Assembly: GCA_013791885.1 (NCBI GenBank)
Contig: VMSZ01000058.1
Span: 1 to 41,135 of the forward strand
Length of the DNA: 41,135 nucleotides
From: Sulfurimonas sp.
GTDB lineage: Bacteria > Campylobacterota > Campylobacteria > Campylobacterales > Sulfurimonadaceae
Direction: 5' to 3'
The translations under genes and the position numbers were made by a program. Positions 8,492-15,649 of this stretch are shown one piece after another. The notes below the pieces were generated by a model. That model had not been told where the DNA came from and made no database searches. It saw nothing but the letters and a program-made list of their open reading frames with translations. Each line of letters opens with the position of its first letter. Positions within the stretch are counted from its first letter, which is position 1.

Positions 8492-10413
8492 AAGAAAAAA
8501 AAATACTTTACAAAGATTTTGACTCTCTCTCTCACAGCCTTAAAGGAACACTTAAACGACTCAAAATCAGCTCAAAAAAGTTGCACGAAGAGGCAAATAA
8601 AATCTATGAAGACTCCTTAGAATGGAGTAGTTTAAGTGATGGGCAACTCAGTGAAAAACTTTTAATACAAAAGGGAAAGTTTTTACGAAAAAAAGAGAAT
8701 GATGCCCAGCTGCATCTTTCTTTTTCATTGATCTGTGAACTCTCATCACGGGTGCTCCAAAAGAGACCCTATAGTGTTCAGATAATGGGTGCTTTAGCGA
8801 TGTTTCGCGGAAATATCATAGAGATGTCCACAGGAGAGGGAAAAACACTGACGGCATCTTTAGCTGTAATTGTTCTGAGCTGGAGAGGAAAACCGTGCCA
8901 TCTTATAACCTCAAATGACTACCTTGCTAAAAGAGATGCACTCTTGCTTCAAGAGCTATATGAAAAGGCGCACGTAAGTGTTGGCTACATTACGGGAGAA
9001 ATGAAAGATGAAGAGCGCAAGCTTAATTATGCAAAAAATGTTCTCTATGCAACAAGCGGCGATATCTTAGCAGACCACCTCAAAGACAATCTCAAAGTGG
9101 AGTATGAAGAAGATAGCACAAAAGGACTCATAGATAAACTTTTAAACAAGCAGGTAGCAAGACTTGTTCCCCCGCTTGCAACAGTGATTATAGATGAGGC
9201 AGACAGTGTGCTTGCAGATGAAGCAATAACGCCACTTATAATCTCCATGCAAGTTGAAGATGAAGATCTTAGCACTGCTACAAAAGAGGCATATAAAATA
9301 GTCCAGACTATGCAAGTCAAAGAGCACTATATTAAGAATAGTATTTACCATACAATAGAGCTTACCCCAAAGGGTTTAGAGTATATAAACAGATTTAAAG
9401 AGCGTTTTCCTCTCTCGTGGAAGGTGGAATATCGTCTCAAGTACATCATCCGTCAAGCACTTCTAGCCAAAGAGTTTTATCATCTTCATAAGCAGTATGT
9501 TATTCAAGATGAAAAAATTGTCATTGTTGATGAAAAAACGGGAAGATTGATGCCGAGTCGCTCTTGGAGTGGAGGTCTGCATCAAGCGGTAGAGGCAAAA
9601 GAGGGCTTAGAGCTTACGAAGCCGACCAAGACAAATATTAAGATGAGTTTTCAGAGATTTTTTAGGCTCTATGGAACTATCTGCGGTATGAGCGGAACGC
9701 TGCAAAATATCTCAAAAGAGTTGTGGCAAATTTACCATTTACACATCATAAAAATCCCGCAAAGAGTTCCTAAAAAAATAGAAATCTTTGAAGATATTAT
9801 GGTTGCAAATAAAGATGAAAAGTGGCATAGGGTGTGCGAGGAAGTAGTAAGTATTCATCAGACGAAAAGACCTGTACTTGCGGGTGTGCGTACGATTCTT
9901 GAAGCAGATGCACTGGAGAAAAAACTTCAAAGCAGGGGGCTGGAGTCTCGCGTGCTTCATGCCCTCAACCATGAAGAAGAGGCAAACATAGTCGCAAACG
10001 CAGGGGAGATAGGAGCTATTACCATCGCTACAAATATGGCAGGAAGAGGTACAGACATTCATATCTCGGATGAATGTAATGAGCTTGGAGGTCTGCATGT
10101 CGTTGTGACAGAGCGAAATGAGTCACGGCGTGTTGATTTGCAACTTTTTGGTCGTGCCGGAAGGCAAGGGCAAAATGGGAGCGTACGAACAATTTTAAGC
10201 ATAGAAGATGAGCTTTTAGAACGCTATATGCCAAAAGGTCTTAAACCCTATTTGCAAACGCTGCTACAGCGTCGTTTAGGGCAAAGATTTATTATCAATT
10301 TTTATGTGCTTATGCAGCATCTAGTAGAAAAAAATATGTCAAAAAAACGCATAGAAAATCTCATTAAAGAGTATGATTTTTTAAAAAATATCTCATTTAC
10401 TAAAAATAAATAA
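8488..10413 (+). CDS. Shortened SecA-like preprotein translocase ATPase
   Basis: The 641-residue protein keeps the SecA DEAD motor: Q-like FSLICELSSRVL/RPYSVQIMGALAM, Walker A MSTGEGKTLTA (113-123), the phrase HLITSNDYLAKRDA, Walker B DEAD (236-239), the preprotein-crosslinking domain with IVIVDEKTGRLMPSRSWSGG and LHQAVEAKEG, then NBD2 with TICGMSGTL, ATNMAGRGTDIHI (514-526) and the arginine-finger GRAGRQG (555-561). About 80 residues follow the GRAGRQG motif, against more than 300 in housekeeping SecA, so the helical wing, two-helix finger and Zn-binding tail appear absent. The start is GTG, overlapping the M50 stop. A housekeeping secA must exist elsewhere. It is likely a dedicated motor for the neighbouring TolC-adaptor-protease assembly; its substrate is unknown. 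Confidence 0.92.
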   Translation: MKEKKILYKDFDSLSHSLKGTLKRLKISSKKLHEEANKIYEDSLEWSSLSDGQLSEKLLIQKGKFLRKKENDAQLHLSFSLICELSSRVLQKRPYSVQIMGALAMFRGNIIEMSTGEGKTLTASLAVIVLSWRGKPCHLITSNDYLAKRDALLLQELYEKAHVSVGYITGEMKDEERKLNYAKNVLYATSGDILADHLKDNLKVEYEEDSTKGLIDKLLNKQVARLVPPLATVIIDEADSVLADEAITPLIISMQVEDEDLSTATKEAYKIVQTMQVKEHYIKNSIYHTIELTPKGLEYINRFKERFPLSWKVEYRLKYIIRQALLAKEFYHLHKQYVIQDEKIVIVDEKTGRLMPSRSWSGGLHQAVEAKEGLELTKPTKTNIKMSFQRFFRLYGTICGMSGTLQNISKELWQIYHLHIIKIPQRVPKKIEIFEDIMVANKDEKWHRVCEEVVSIHQTKRPVLAGVRTILEADALEKKLQSRGLESRVLHALNHEEEANIVANAGEIGAITIATNMAGRGTDIHISDECNELGGLHVVVTERNESRRVDLQLFGRAGRQGQNGSVRTILSIEDELLERYMPKGLKPYLQTLLQRRLGQRFIINFYVLMQHLVEKNMSKKRIENLIKEYDFLKNISFTKNK

Positions 10414-10424
10414 AGGGTGAGGCA

Positions 10425-10808
10425 GTGCAAGAGCTTATATATAAGGACAATATCGCAAGTGTAAGAGATGAAAATGAGCGCTTTACAAGCGGGAGTAAAC
10501 CATATCTTTCTTTTGAGTTTGAAGAGCTATTCTTTACGGCAAGAGAGGCATTTTATGTTCTCAGGGGTGTGAAGCACTCTCTTGAGCCATGGCAAAAAGA
10601 GGAGATAGCAGGCTTTATAGACTCTCTCGTTTGTAAAAAAGAGAATATTCGTCTCACAAAAGCTATTGACTCTTTAGAGGCCTATTTGAAGCAGACGGAT
10701 AAGAGTGTATTGGTCTTTCTTGAACGGGGTGAAGAGATTCCTGGCAATCTTAAAGAAAGACGAGAAGATGTGCGGGCAAAAATCAAAGAGCTTGGAGCAT
10801 TCCTATGA
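10425..10808 (+). CDS. Small unknown protein of the SecA-like export operon
   Basis: 127 residues, GTG start at 10425 with a purine-rich GGGTGAGG a few bases upstream, 11 bases after the secA-like stop, and overlapping the halogenase-like start by 4 bases (ATGA). The sequence is soluble, charged and largely helical (LEPWQKEEIAGFIDSLV, IDSLEAYLKQTDKSVLVFLE, then a Lys/Arg/Glu-rich end). There is no signal peptide or membrane helix, so it should be cytoplasmic. I do not recognise a family. Its fixed position between motor and modifying enzyme suggests a chaperone- or adaptor-like role, which is inference only. Confidence 0.75.
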   Translation: MQELIYKDNIASVRDENERFTSGSKPYLSFEFEELFFTAREAFYVLRGVKHSLEPWQKEEIAGFIDSLVCKKENIRLTKAIDSLEAYLKQTDKSVLVFLERGEEIPGNLKERREDVRAKIKELGAFL

Positions 10809-12160
10809 AAGAGACAGCTCAGAAGCAAGTAGTAATAGTGGGGGGCGGCAGCGCTGCATGGTCGTGTGCAGCGGCTCTTTCATGTAATAAAAACTTACAT
10901 ATCACACTCGTAGATTCAAGCAAAATAAAGAGCATTGGTGTTGGAGAGAGCAGTCTGCCAATTATTCGTGATTTTCATAAAAAGTTTCGACTTTTTGAAG
11001 AGCAGAACTGGATAGAGCGTGTCGGAGGTATTATCAAATACACCCTGGAGTTTGAAGATTTTATGGAAGAAAAGGGCTCAAGATGGGTACATCCTTTGAG
11101 TGCGTACAAAGAGTATGAGGAGTTTATGACACTCAAACACCTCAGCACACTTCCTCATTTAGAGCTTACAGAAAGATTCTTTTATACACAAAATCTCTGC
11201 AATACAAAGTTTAGTGACAATACAAATGACAACCTTGCATTAGGAGCATACCACTTTGATGCTAAACGCTATGCGCAGGAGTTACAAAAGATAGCATTGA
11301 GTCGGGGTGTAGAGCATATTGATGCAAAAATTGTCTCAATAAACCAAGATGAAAATATTACTCAGAGTCTGGTTTTGGAAGATGATCGAGTGGTTGAAGG
11401 GGATCTTTTTATAGACTGCAGCGGATTTCAAAATATTCTCTTTAAAAACTTAAAGACAAATTTTCTCTCCTTCGAGGAGAGACTCTTTTGCAACAAGGCG
11501 ATGGCTATAAAGCTTCCTTATGTAGATATACCAAAACAAAAAAGAAATGCCACACTTGCAAAAGCACTCAAAAATGGTTGGGTTTGGCACACTCCTTTAG
11601 AGGATGTTCTTGCCCTTGGGTATGTCTATTCGGGAAAACATACAAATGCGCAGGATGCCAAAGATGAGTTTTTTGCCTATCTGCAGAAAAGTTTTGGGTA
11701 TAAGGATTTAGATGCAACGCAGCTGCATCATGTAGAGTACAGAAGTGGTGTGCATGAACACTCATGGATAGGCAACAATATTGCCATTGGACTTGCATCT
11801 TTTTTCATCGAGCCGCTAGAGTCAACGGGAATCGCTCTTTTTGAGATTCAAATCATGGAGCTTGCAAAGATTCTTGAGACTAACCCTGCGTTTGCACACA
11901 ATTATATGCACCAATACAATGCCACGGTTTTAGGATATATACTCAGTGTTAAAGATTTTATAGAGATGCACTATATTCTCTCTCAAAGAGAGGATAGCCC
12001 TTTTTGGAGAGATGCCTCAACTATAGAGCCAAATGCTTTGCAAAAAAAGCTTGTAGAACTCTATCGTCTAGAAAAATTTGAGGAAATTCTTCGCTTGAGA
12101 GTAAGCGGTATCTTTAGTACTTTAAGCTGGTTACATCTTCTGCATGGAAACAAAAAGTAG
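10805..12160 (+). CDS. Flavin-dependent tryptophan-halogenase family protein
   Basis: The 451-residue protein starts with an FAD-binding Rossmann motif (VIVGGGSAAWSCAAAL, residues about 9-24) and the family phrase GVGESSLPIIRDF. A Lys at 78 (in GGIIKYTLEFEDF) aligns with the catalytic lysine of PrnA-type halogenases. WVWHTPLED at 259-267 corresponds to the WxWxIP motif with Ile replaced by Thr. FIEPLESTGIALFE near 334-347 holds the conserved EPLES segment. Classical members chlorinate or brominate tryptophan or other indoles using FADH2 from a separate reductase; many homologues in non-metabolite clusters have unknown substrates. Here it sits behind a SecA-like motor, so a peptide or protein residue is a possible target (inference). 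No flavin reductase is seen in the window. Confidence 0.88.
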   Translation: MKETAQKQVVIVGGGSAAWSCAAALSCNKNLHITLVDSSKIKSIGVGESSLPIIRDFHKKFRLFEEQNWIERVGGIIKYTLEFEDFMEEKGSRWVHPLSAYKEYEEFMTLKHLSTLPHLELTERFFYTQNLCNTKFSDNTNDNLALGAYHFDAKRYAQELQKIALSRGVEHIDAKIVSINQDENITQSLVLEDDRVVEGDLFIDCSGFQNILFKNLKTNFLSFEERLFCNKAMAIKLPYVDIPKQKRNATLAKALKNGWVWHTPLEDVLALGYVYSGKHTNAQDAKDEFFAYLQKSFGYKDLDATQLHHVEYRSGVHEHSWIGNNIAIGLASFFIEPLESTGIALFEIQIMELAKILETNPAFAHNYMHQYNATVLGYILSVKDFIEMHYILSQREDSPFWRDASTIEPNALQKKLVELYRLEKFEEILRLRVSGIFSTLSWLHLLHGNKK

Positions 12161-12164
12161 TCTT

Positions 12165-13334
12165 ATGAATATAGAACACTATCTTAGAAATTCTTCCCAG
12201 ATTCAAGAAATATTTGGCTCGAATGAGATTGAATTTAAGGAGATTAGCAGCGGGATTAACGAGGTCTATATACTTCAGAGCAAACGCAGTGAAAAAAAAG
12301 CACTTCTTAAACGCTACCTGCCTCACTTTAAAAACACACCATCTGAAGTTTTAAACCAGAATAGAGCTCATTTTGAAGCACAAAGTATGCAGATTTTTGC
12401 AAAGTATGCCGCGGAGAGTGTAGCAAAAATATATTTTGAAGATAGAAAAAATTCTATTGTAGTGATGGAGTACATTGAACACTTATCCAATTTAAACAGA
12501 GCTTTGCAAAGTGCTATAGAACTCTCTTTAGTTGCTCCAAAGATAGCCTTTGCAATGAGCAGTACTGCATTTTACACCTCTCGTTTTAATGCTGATTTTT
12601 CAGAGCGACAAAAGTGTCTAGATTTTTTTCTTCAAAATGAGATGAAAACTGTTAGTGTGGTATTTATTTTCGATCCTCTTATTGAGATGTTTGAAGCAGC
12701 AAGTCAAGACACAGGCCATGAAACAAATCCAATCTTTCATGAGAGCAGATATAACAAAAAAGAGCTTCTCTTAAAAATAAAGCGGCTGAAAACGAGTTTT
12801 TATGAAGATTCAGATGCTTTGATTCATGGAGACTTTAAAGGTGGAGCACTTCTTTTGAATCAAGAAAAGATCTCTATAATAGATTTTGAGTTTTCTTCTT
12901 TTGCACCTATGGGGTATGATTTGGGGGCACTTTTTCACTCCTTTGTCGCCATGAGTATCAGCTACTCCGTCACAGAGACAAACCAGCGATACCAAAATCT
13001 TCTTTTAGAAAACATTGAGGCACTCTGGCAGAGCTATCAGGAGAATTTTTTAAGGCTTCATAGGGAGCAAAGCTCGTTTGAAGATGAAAGAGCCGTTCAA
13101 AAGCACCTTCAAAAAGTACTTCAAGAGAGCGTGGGTTTCTTCGGAGTGCATATGCTCAGTATGAGCATAGCTCTAGTGATTCCGGATGCGGCTGTTGTTG
13201 TTAAATCAAAAGAGGAGCTAGAGTATATGTACTATAAAAGAGTCTATGCTATTGCAAAAATAGCCATCTTGAAACATGAAACTTTCACCTCAATAGAACA
13301 ATTCCTAAAGCTTGTCGCTTCTCATCTTCGCTAG
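12165..13334 (+). CDS. Methylthioribose-kinase-like (APH/choline-kinase fold) phosphotransferase
   Basis: About 389 residues. The N-lobe has a Gly-rich entry (FKEISSGINEVYIL) and Lys (KKALLKRYL). The Brenner-like catalytic loop is IHGDFKGGALLL at about 220-231, followed by the metal site IIDFEFSSFAPMGYDLGA, which is very like the DPEFAFYGPMGFD pattern of MtnK. A C-terminal FFGVHMLSMSIALVIPDA also matches the MtnK tail. MtnK phosphorylates 5-methylthioribose, but the changed loop and the context (export and halogenase genes) make a different substrate likely. An in-frame ATG at 12144 would add 7 residues and overlap the previous gene; I prefer 12165 because it lies just after the halogenase stop and fits the family start. 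It ends tail to tail with a paralogue on the other strand. Confidence 0.8.
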   Translation: MNIEHYLRNSSQIQEIFGSNEIEFKEISSGINEVYILQSKRSEKKALLKRYLPHFKNTPSEVLNQNRAHFEAQSMQIFAKYAAESVAKIYFEDRKNSIVVMEYIEHLSNLNRALQSAIELSLVAPKIAFAMSSTAFYTSRFNADFSERQKCLDFFLQNEMKTVSVVFIFDPLIEMFEAASQDTGHETNPIFHESRYNKKELLLKIKRLKTSFYEDSDALIHGDFKGGALLLNQEKISIIDFEFSSFAPMGYDLGALFHSFVAMSISYSVTETNQRYQNLLLENIEALWQSYQENFLRLHREQSSFEDERAVQKHLQKVLQESVGFFGVHMLSMSIALVIPDAAVVVKSKEELEYMYYKRVYAIAKIAILKHETFTSIEQFLKLVASHLR

Positions 13335-14359
13335 AGGACCTTGCGCATAATTTGTGTAAGATCTTGCATATTTTTAAGCTCTTTAAGATGTTCCAAGATG
13401 GCAAAAGCAAGGTTTAAAAGTGTGTCACTAAAGGCTTTTGGCGTATTGTTTTGTATTTTTAAATAGCTTGCGTGTTGTATGATATAGAGTGCCCCAAAAC
13501 CAAAAATATCAGAGATAAACTCCTCTTTTTTAGAAGTTGTTTTTCGAAGAACTTTCTCGAGAAATTCAGAAGTTGTTGCTAAGATATGGTTGGCATAAAC
13601 AGCATCTACTCTTGAGTAAAAGAGATAGTCAATCAAAACGCTACTCAAAAATCTTCCCGTATCAAACCCAAGAGGTCCTATGAAAAATGTTTCATAATCA
13701 AGTACGAAAATGGAGTTGTTTTTAACTAAAATGGAGCTTTGTTGAAGATTTCCATGTGTAAAAGTCTCTTGTGAAAAAAAGCGCTTTTGTAAAAACGCAA
13801 CATTTTTTTTAAGATTTTCACTTTGTGCCAATATATGTGGTGCAACAATAAAAAGAGACTCAAAAATATAGTGCTGCATCTCACTCTCTAAAAACTCTTG
13901 TGAAATTTTTTTTGTATCTAAGGCAGTTGCGTTTATATTTGCAGCGATAAACTCTGCGAGAGAGGAAAGTGTTTGTTTAAGGTCTGCTTTGGTGTTTATA
14001 AGCTCTTTGAAACTTTTGGCATTTTGTATAAACTCCATGATGATGAGCTGATTTTGTTCATCAAGCAGGTAAGGAGTAGGTACATATCTAGGAGTTGCCT
14101 CTTTAAAGCTTTGCAAGCCCTTATACTCAAAGAGTTCTCTCTTCTTTGGCATAAAAATCTTGCGTTTTTCTTCTGTTATGAACTCTGGAAAATGTTTGAG
14201 GAGCAGTGGAGTTATGTTCTCGTCATCGAGTGTAAGCATATATACATTATTGAGTTTTCCATCATCTATCTTATGTATAGTTGGCATATTATTTTTAAAA
14301 TGTTCCAAAAGAAACGCAGAGTCTGCAATATATTGTTTTACTTTTTTTATGTTCTTCAT
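13331..14359 (-). CDS. Second methylthioribose-kinase-like phosphotransferase
   Basis: About 342 residues with the same fold as its convergent neighbour: N-terminal IHKIDDGKLNNVYMLTL, hinge LIIMEFIQNAKS, catalytic loop FTHGNLQQSSILV and metal motif VLDYETFFIGPLGFDTG. In the loop the usual HGD is HGN, so the catalytic-base Asp is replaced by Asn, while Asp and Glu of the second motif remain; activity may be lost or altered. The start is ATG at 14359, overlapping the U32-like stop as TGATG (a GTG one codon upstream is also possible). It is the second gene of a two-gene operon. Its stop codon TAG shares the palindrome CTAG with the stop of the + strand paralogue. The paralogous pair suggests an old duplication with inversion or two kinases acting on related substrates. 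Confidence 0.8.
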   Translation of the reverse strand: MKNIKKVKQYIADSAFLLEHFKNNMPTIHKIDDGKLNNVYMLTLDDENITPLLLKHFPEFITEEKRKIFMPKKRELFEYKGLQSFKEATPRYVPTPYLLDEQNQLIIMEFIQNAKSFKELINTKADLKQTLSSLAEFIAANINATALDTKKISQEFLESEMQHYIFESLFIVAPHILAQSENLKKNVAFLQKRFFSQETFTHGNLQQSSILVKNNSIFVLDYETFFIGPLGFDTGRFLSSVLIDYLFYSRVDAVYANHILATTSEFLEKVLRKTTSKKEEFISDIFGFGALYIIQHASYLKIQNNTPKAFSDTLLNLAFAILEHLKELKNMQDLTQIMRKVL

Positions 14360-15330
14360 CACAGTGGCTCCAAACTATTGCAAATATCACAATCGAAACA
14401 TTGAAATTTACAGTTTTTGATGGCGTTTCTCCATCGTTCAAACTTACTGAAATCTTTGTCTGCCAGCTTCATAGCGTTTGGAAACGTAGGAACTATGGGT
14501 TCTTTTTGGATAAAACTCTCCATAACAGCAAAAGAGTGTTTAAGCATCGTCTTGCCGTCTCTGCCAAACATTTTAAAGATGTCAACATACTCTAAAAGTT
14601 CTAAAATATCTTCACGAAAAGGAGAAGCAACAGCTTTTTTGTATGCATAGTGCAGATCTTTTTTCTCCCAATCTCTACAAGTAACTTCTGAGAGTGCCTC
14701 TCCAAAATAGTGTTTGCCACTAAAGTTTGTGGCATAGTGCTCTCTGCGCGTCGGACAGTGCCCAATACACTGCTCATTGGGAAGAATCTGCGTTTTTACA
14801 TACTTTCCGTGTCGCTCAGCAAAAATTGTTTGGGCTTTTTTTATCTCTTTGAGGGTATGAAAATCTCGTAAAAGATTTCTATCTATATTGACCACATCAT
14901 AGCCAACCATTGCCGCATCCCAAAACTCTCTTGCGTTTGAGACTTCACTTAAAATGGTATTTTTTATCTTTATCTGAGGAAAAACCCTTTTGAGCTCTTT
15001 TGTTGCCATCCAATGATATATCGGCATAGTCATACTTTTAATACCCATATTATACAGGGGAGTAAAATTTTTGATAAATAGCTCAAAGTTTTCAAATTTT
15101 GGATCGATGGTGATGTTATTGAATGTAGCGCTTATCTCTATACCGGTATCTTTTTGTACTTTGAGAGCCTTTGCTATAAGCTCATCTACATTGAGTTCTC
15201 CTCCCATAGCATCGTGCATAAAAGGAGCGATTCTGATAGTTGTGTAGATATCGCTTATGTACTCTTTATTGCGCAAAACAAAAGGGAGATAGAACTGCTG
15301 GTACTCTTCGTAAGACAAGTATGGACTCAT
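14359..15330 (-). CDS. U32-peptidase-like (UbiU/UbiV/TrhP-type) iron-sulfur protein
   Basis: At least 323 residues. The centre carries the typical U32 phrase NEQCIGHCPTRREHY, and more cysteines follow in VTCRDWEK and near the C-terminus in CKFQCFDCDIC. U32-family members such as UbiU, UbiV and the tRNA or rRNA hydroxylation proteins bind a 4Fe-4S cluster through four Cys and serve in O2-independent hydroxylation; proteolysis is doubtful for the family. A TIM-barrel-like N-terminus with ISATFNNITIDP and KIKNTILSEVSNA fits. It is shorter than TrhP. It is translated before, and coupled to, the downstream phosphotransferase. With the halogenase it may modify a shared substrate (inference). The start is uncertain: the annotated ATG lacks a nearby ribosome site, and the reading frame continues upstream through NKVFSIP. 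Confidence 0.75.
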   Translation of the reverse strand: MSPYLSYEEYQQFYLPFVLRNKEYISDIYTTIRIAPFMHDAMGGELNVDELIAKALKVQKDTGIEISATFNNITIDPKFENFELFIKNFTPLYNMGIKSMTMPIYHWMATKELKRVFPQIKIKNTILSEVSNAREFWDAAMVGYDVVNIDRNLLRDFHTLKEIKKAQTIFAERHGKYVKTQILPNEQCIGHCPTRREHYATNFSGKHYFGEALSEVTCRDWEKKDLHYAYKKAVASPFREDILELLEYVDIFKMFGRDGKTMLKHSFAVMESFIQKEPIVPTFPNAMKLADKDFSKFERWRNAIKNCKFQCFDCDICNSLEPL

Positions 15331-15359
15331 GGGAATAGAAAATACTTTATTGATATGAG

Positions 15360-15366
15360 CTCCTTA
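15360..15366 (-). promoter_or_regulatory. Strong Shine-Dalgarno (TAAGGAG) of the U32-like gene
   Basis: On the - strand TAAGGAG ends 29 bases before the ATG at 15330 but only 5 bases before an in-frame ATC at 15354. The TAA in it is also the in-frame upstream stop, so translation cannot start earlier. This points either to a non-ATG start (ATC or ATT) or to a mutated start codon. Confidence 0.5.
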
Positions 15367-15387
15367 GAGATTCTATGTTTGGTGATG

Positions 15388-15393
15388 ATTTTA
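15388..15393 (-). promoter_or_regulatory. Possible -10 element for the U32-like/kinase operon
   Basis: Read on the - strand, GGTAAAAT gives a TAAAAT hexamer 22 bases upstream of the Shine-Dalgarno. No clear -35 is visible, which is common in Campylobacterota. The rest of 15331-15649 holds no gene I can support. Confidence 0.3.
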
Positions 15394-15572
15394 CCATAAT
15401 AAGTCATTTATTGAATTTGTGTATTGAAAAATTAGAAGATAATATTTATCATATTTGTTAGTTGTCGGCTGAAAAATAGTATAAATATACCTCTTCTATC
15501 ATCTTATAAATATCTTGAAATATAAATGGATTACAATTCCTCAGTCTTCTTTCACCACCACATAAACAAATA

Positions 15573-15632
15573 CTCTGCCTATTTTAACTCCGCAGTTGAT
15601 ATTGGTTAACTCACCTCTTTTTTTAGGCAGAG
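15573..15632. repeat. 9-bp perfect inverted repeat downstream of selO
   Basis: CTCTGCCTA (15573-15581) and TAGGCAGAG (15624-15632) form a stem with a 42-base loop directly after the selO stop on the - strand. It has no T-run on the - strand side, so it is not a textbook terminator; it could stabilise the selO 3' end. Confidence 0.4.
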
Positions 15633-15649
15633 ATGAGTTCGCGTTTTCA

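Noticed and set aside
12144..12164. Upstream ATG of the first phosphotransferase
   Set aside because: It overlaps the halogenase end by 17 bases with no ribosome site; the later ATG fits the family start better, though this is not certain.
13331..14359. Aminoglycoside-resistance kinase
   Set aside because: The fold is shared, but the GPLGFD/GPMGYD motif points to the methylthioribose-kinase-like branch and the catalytic Asp is missing.
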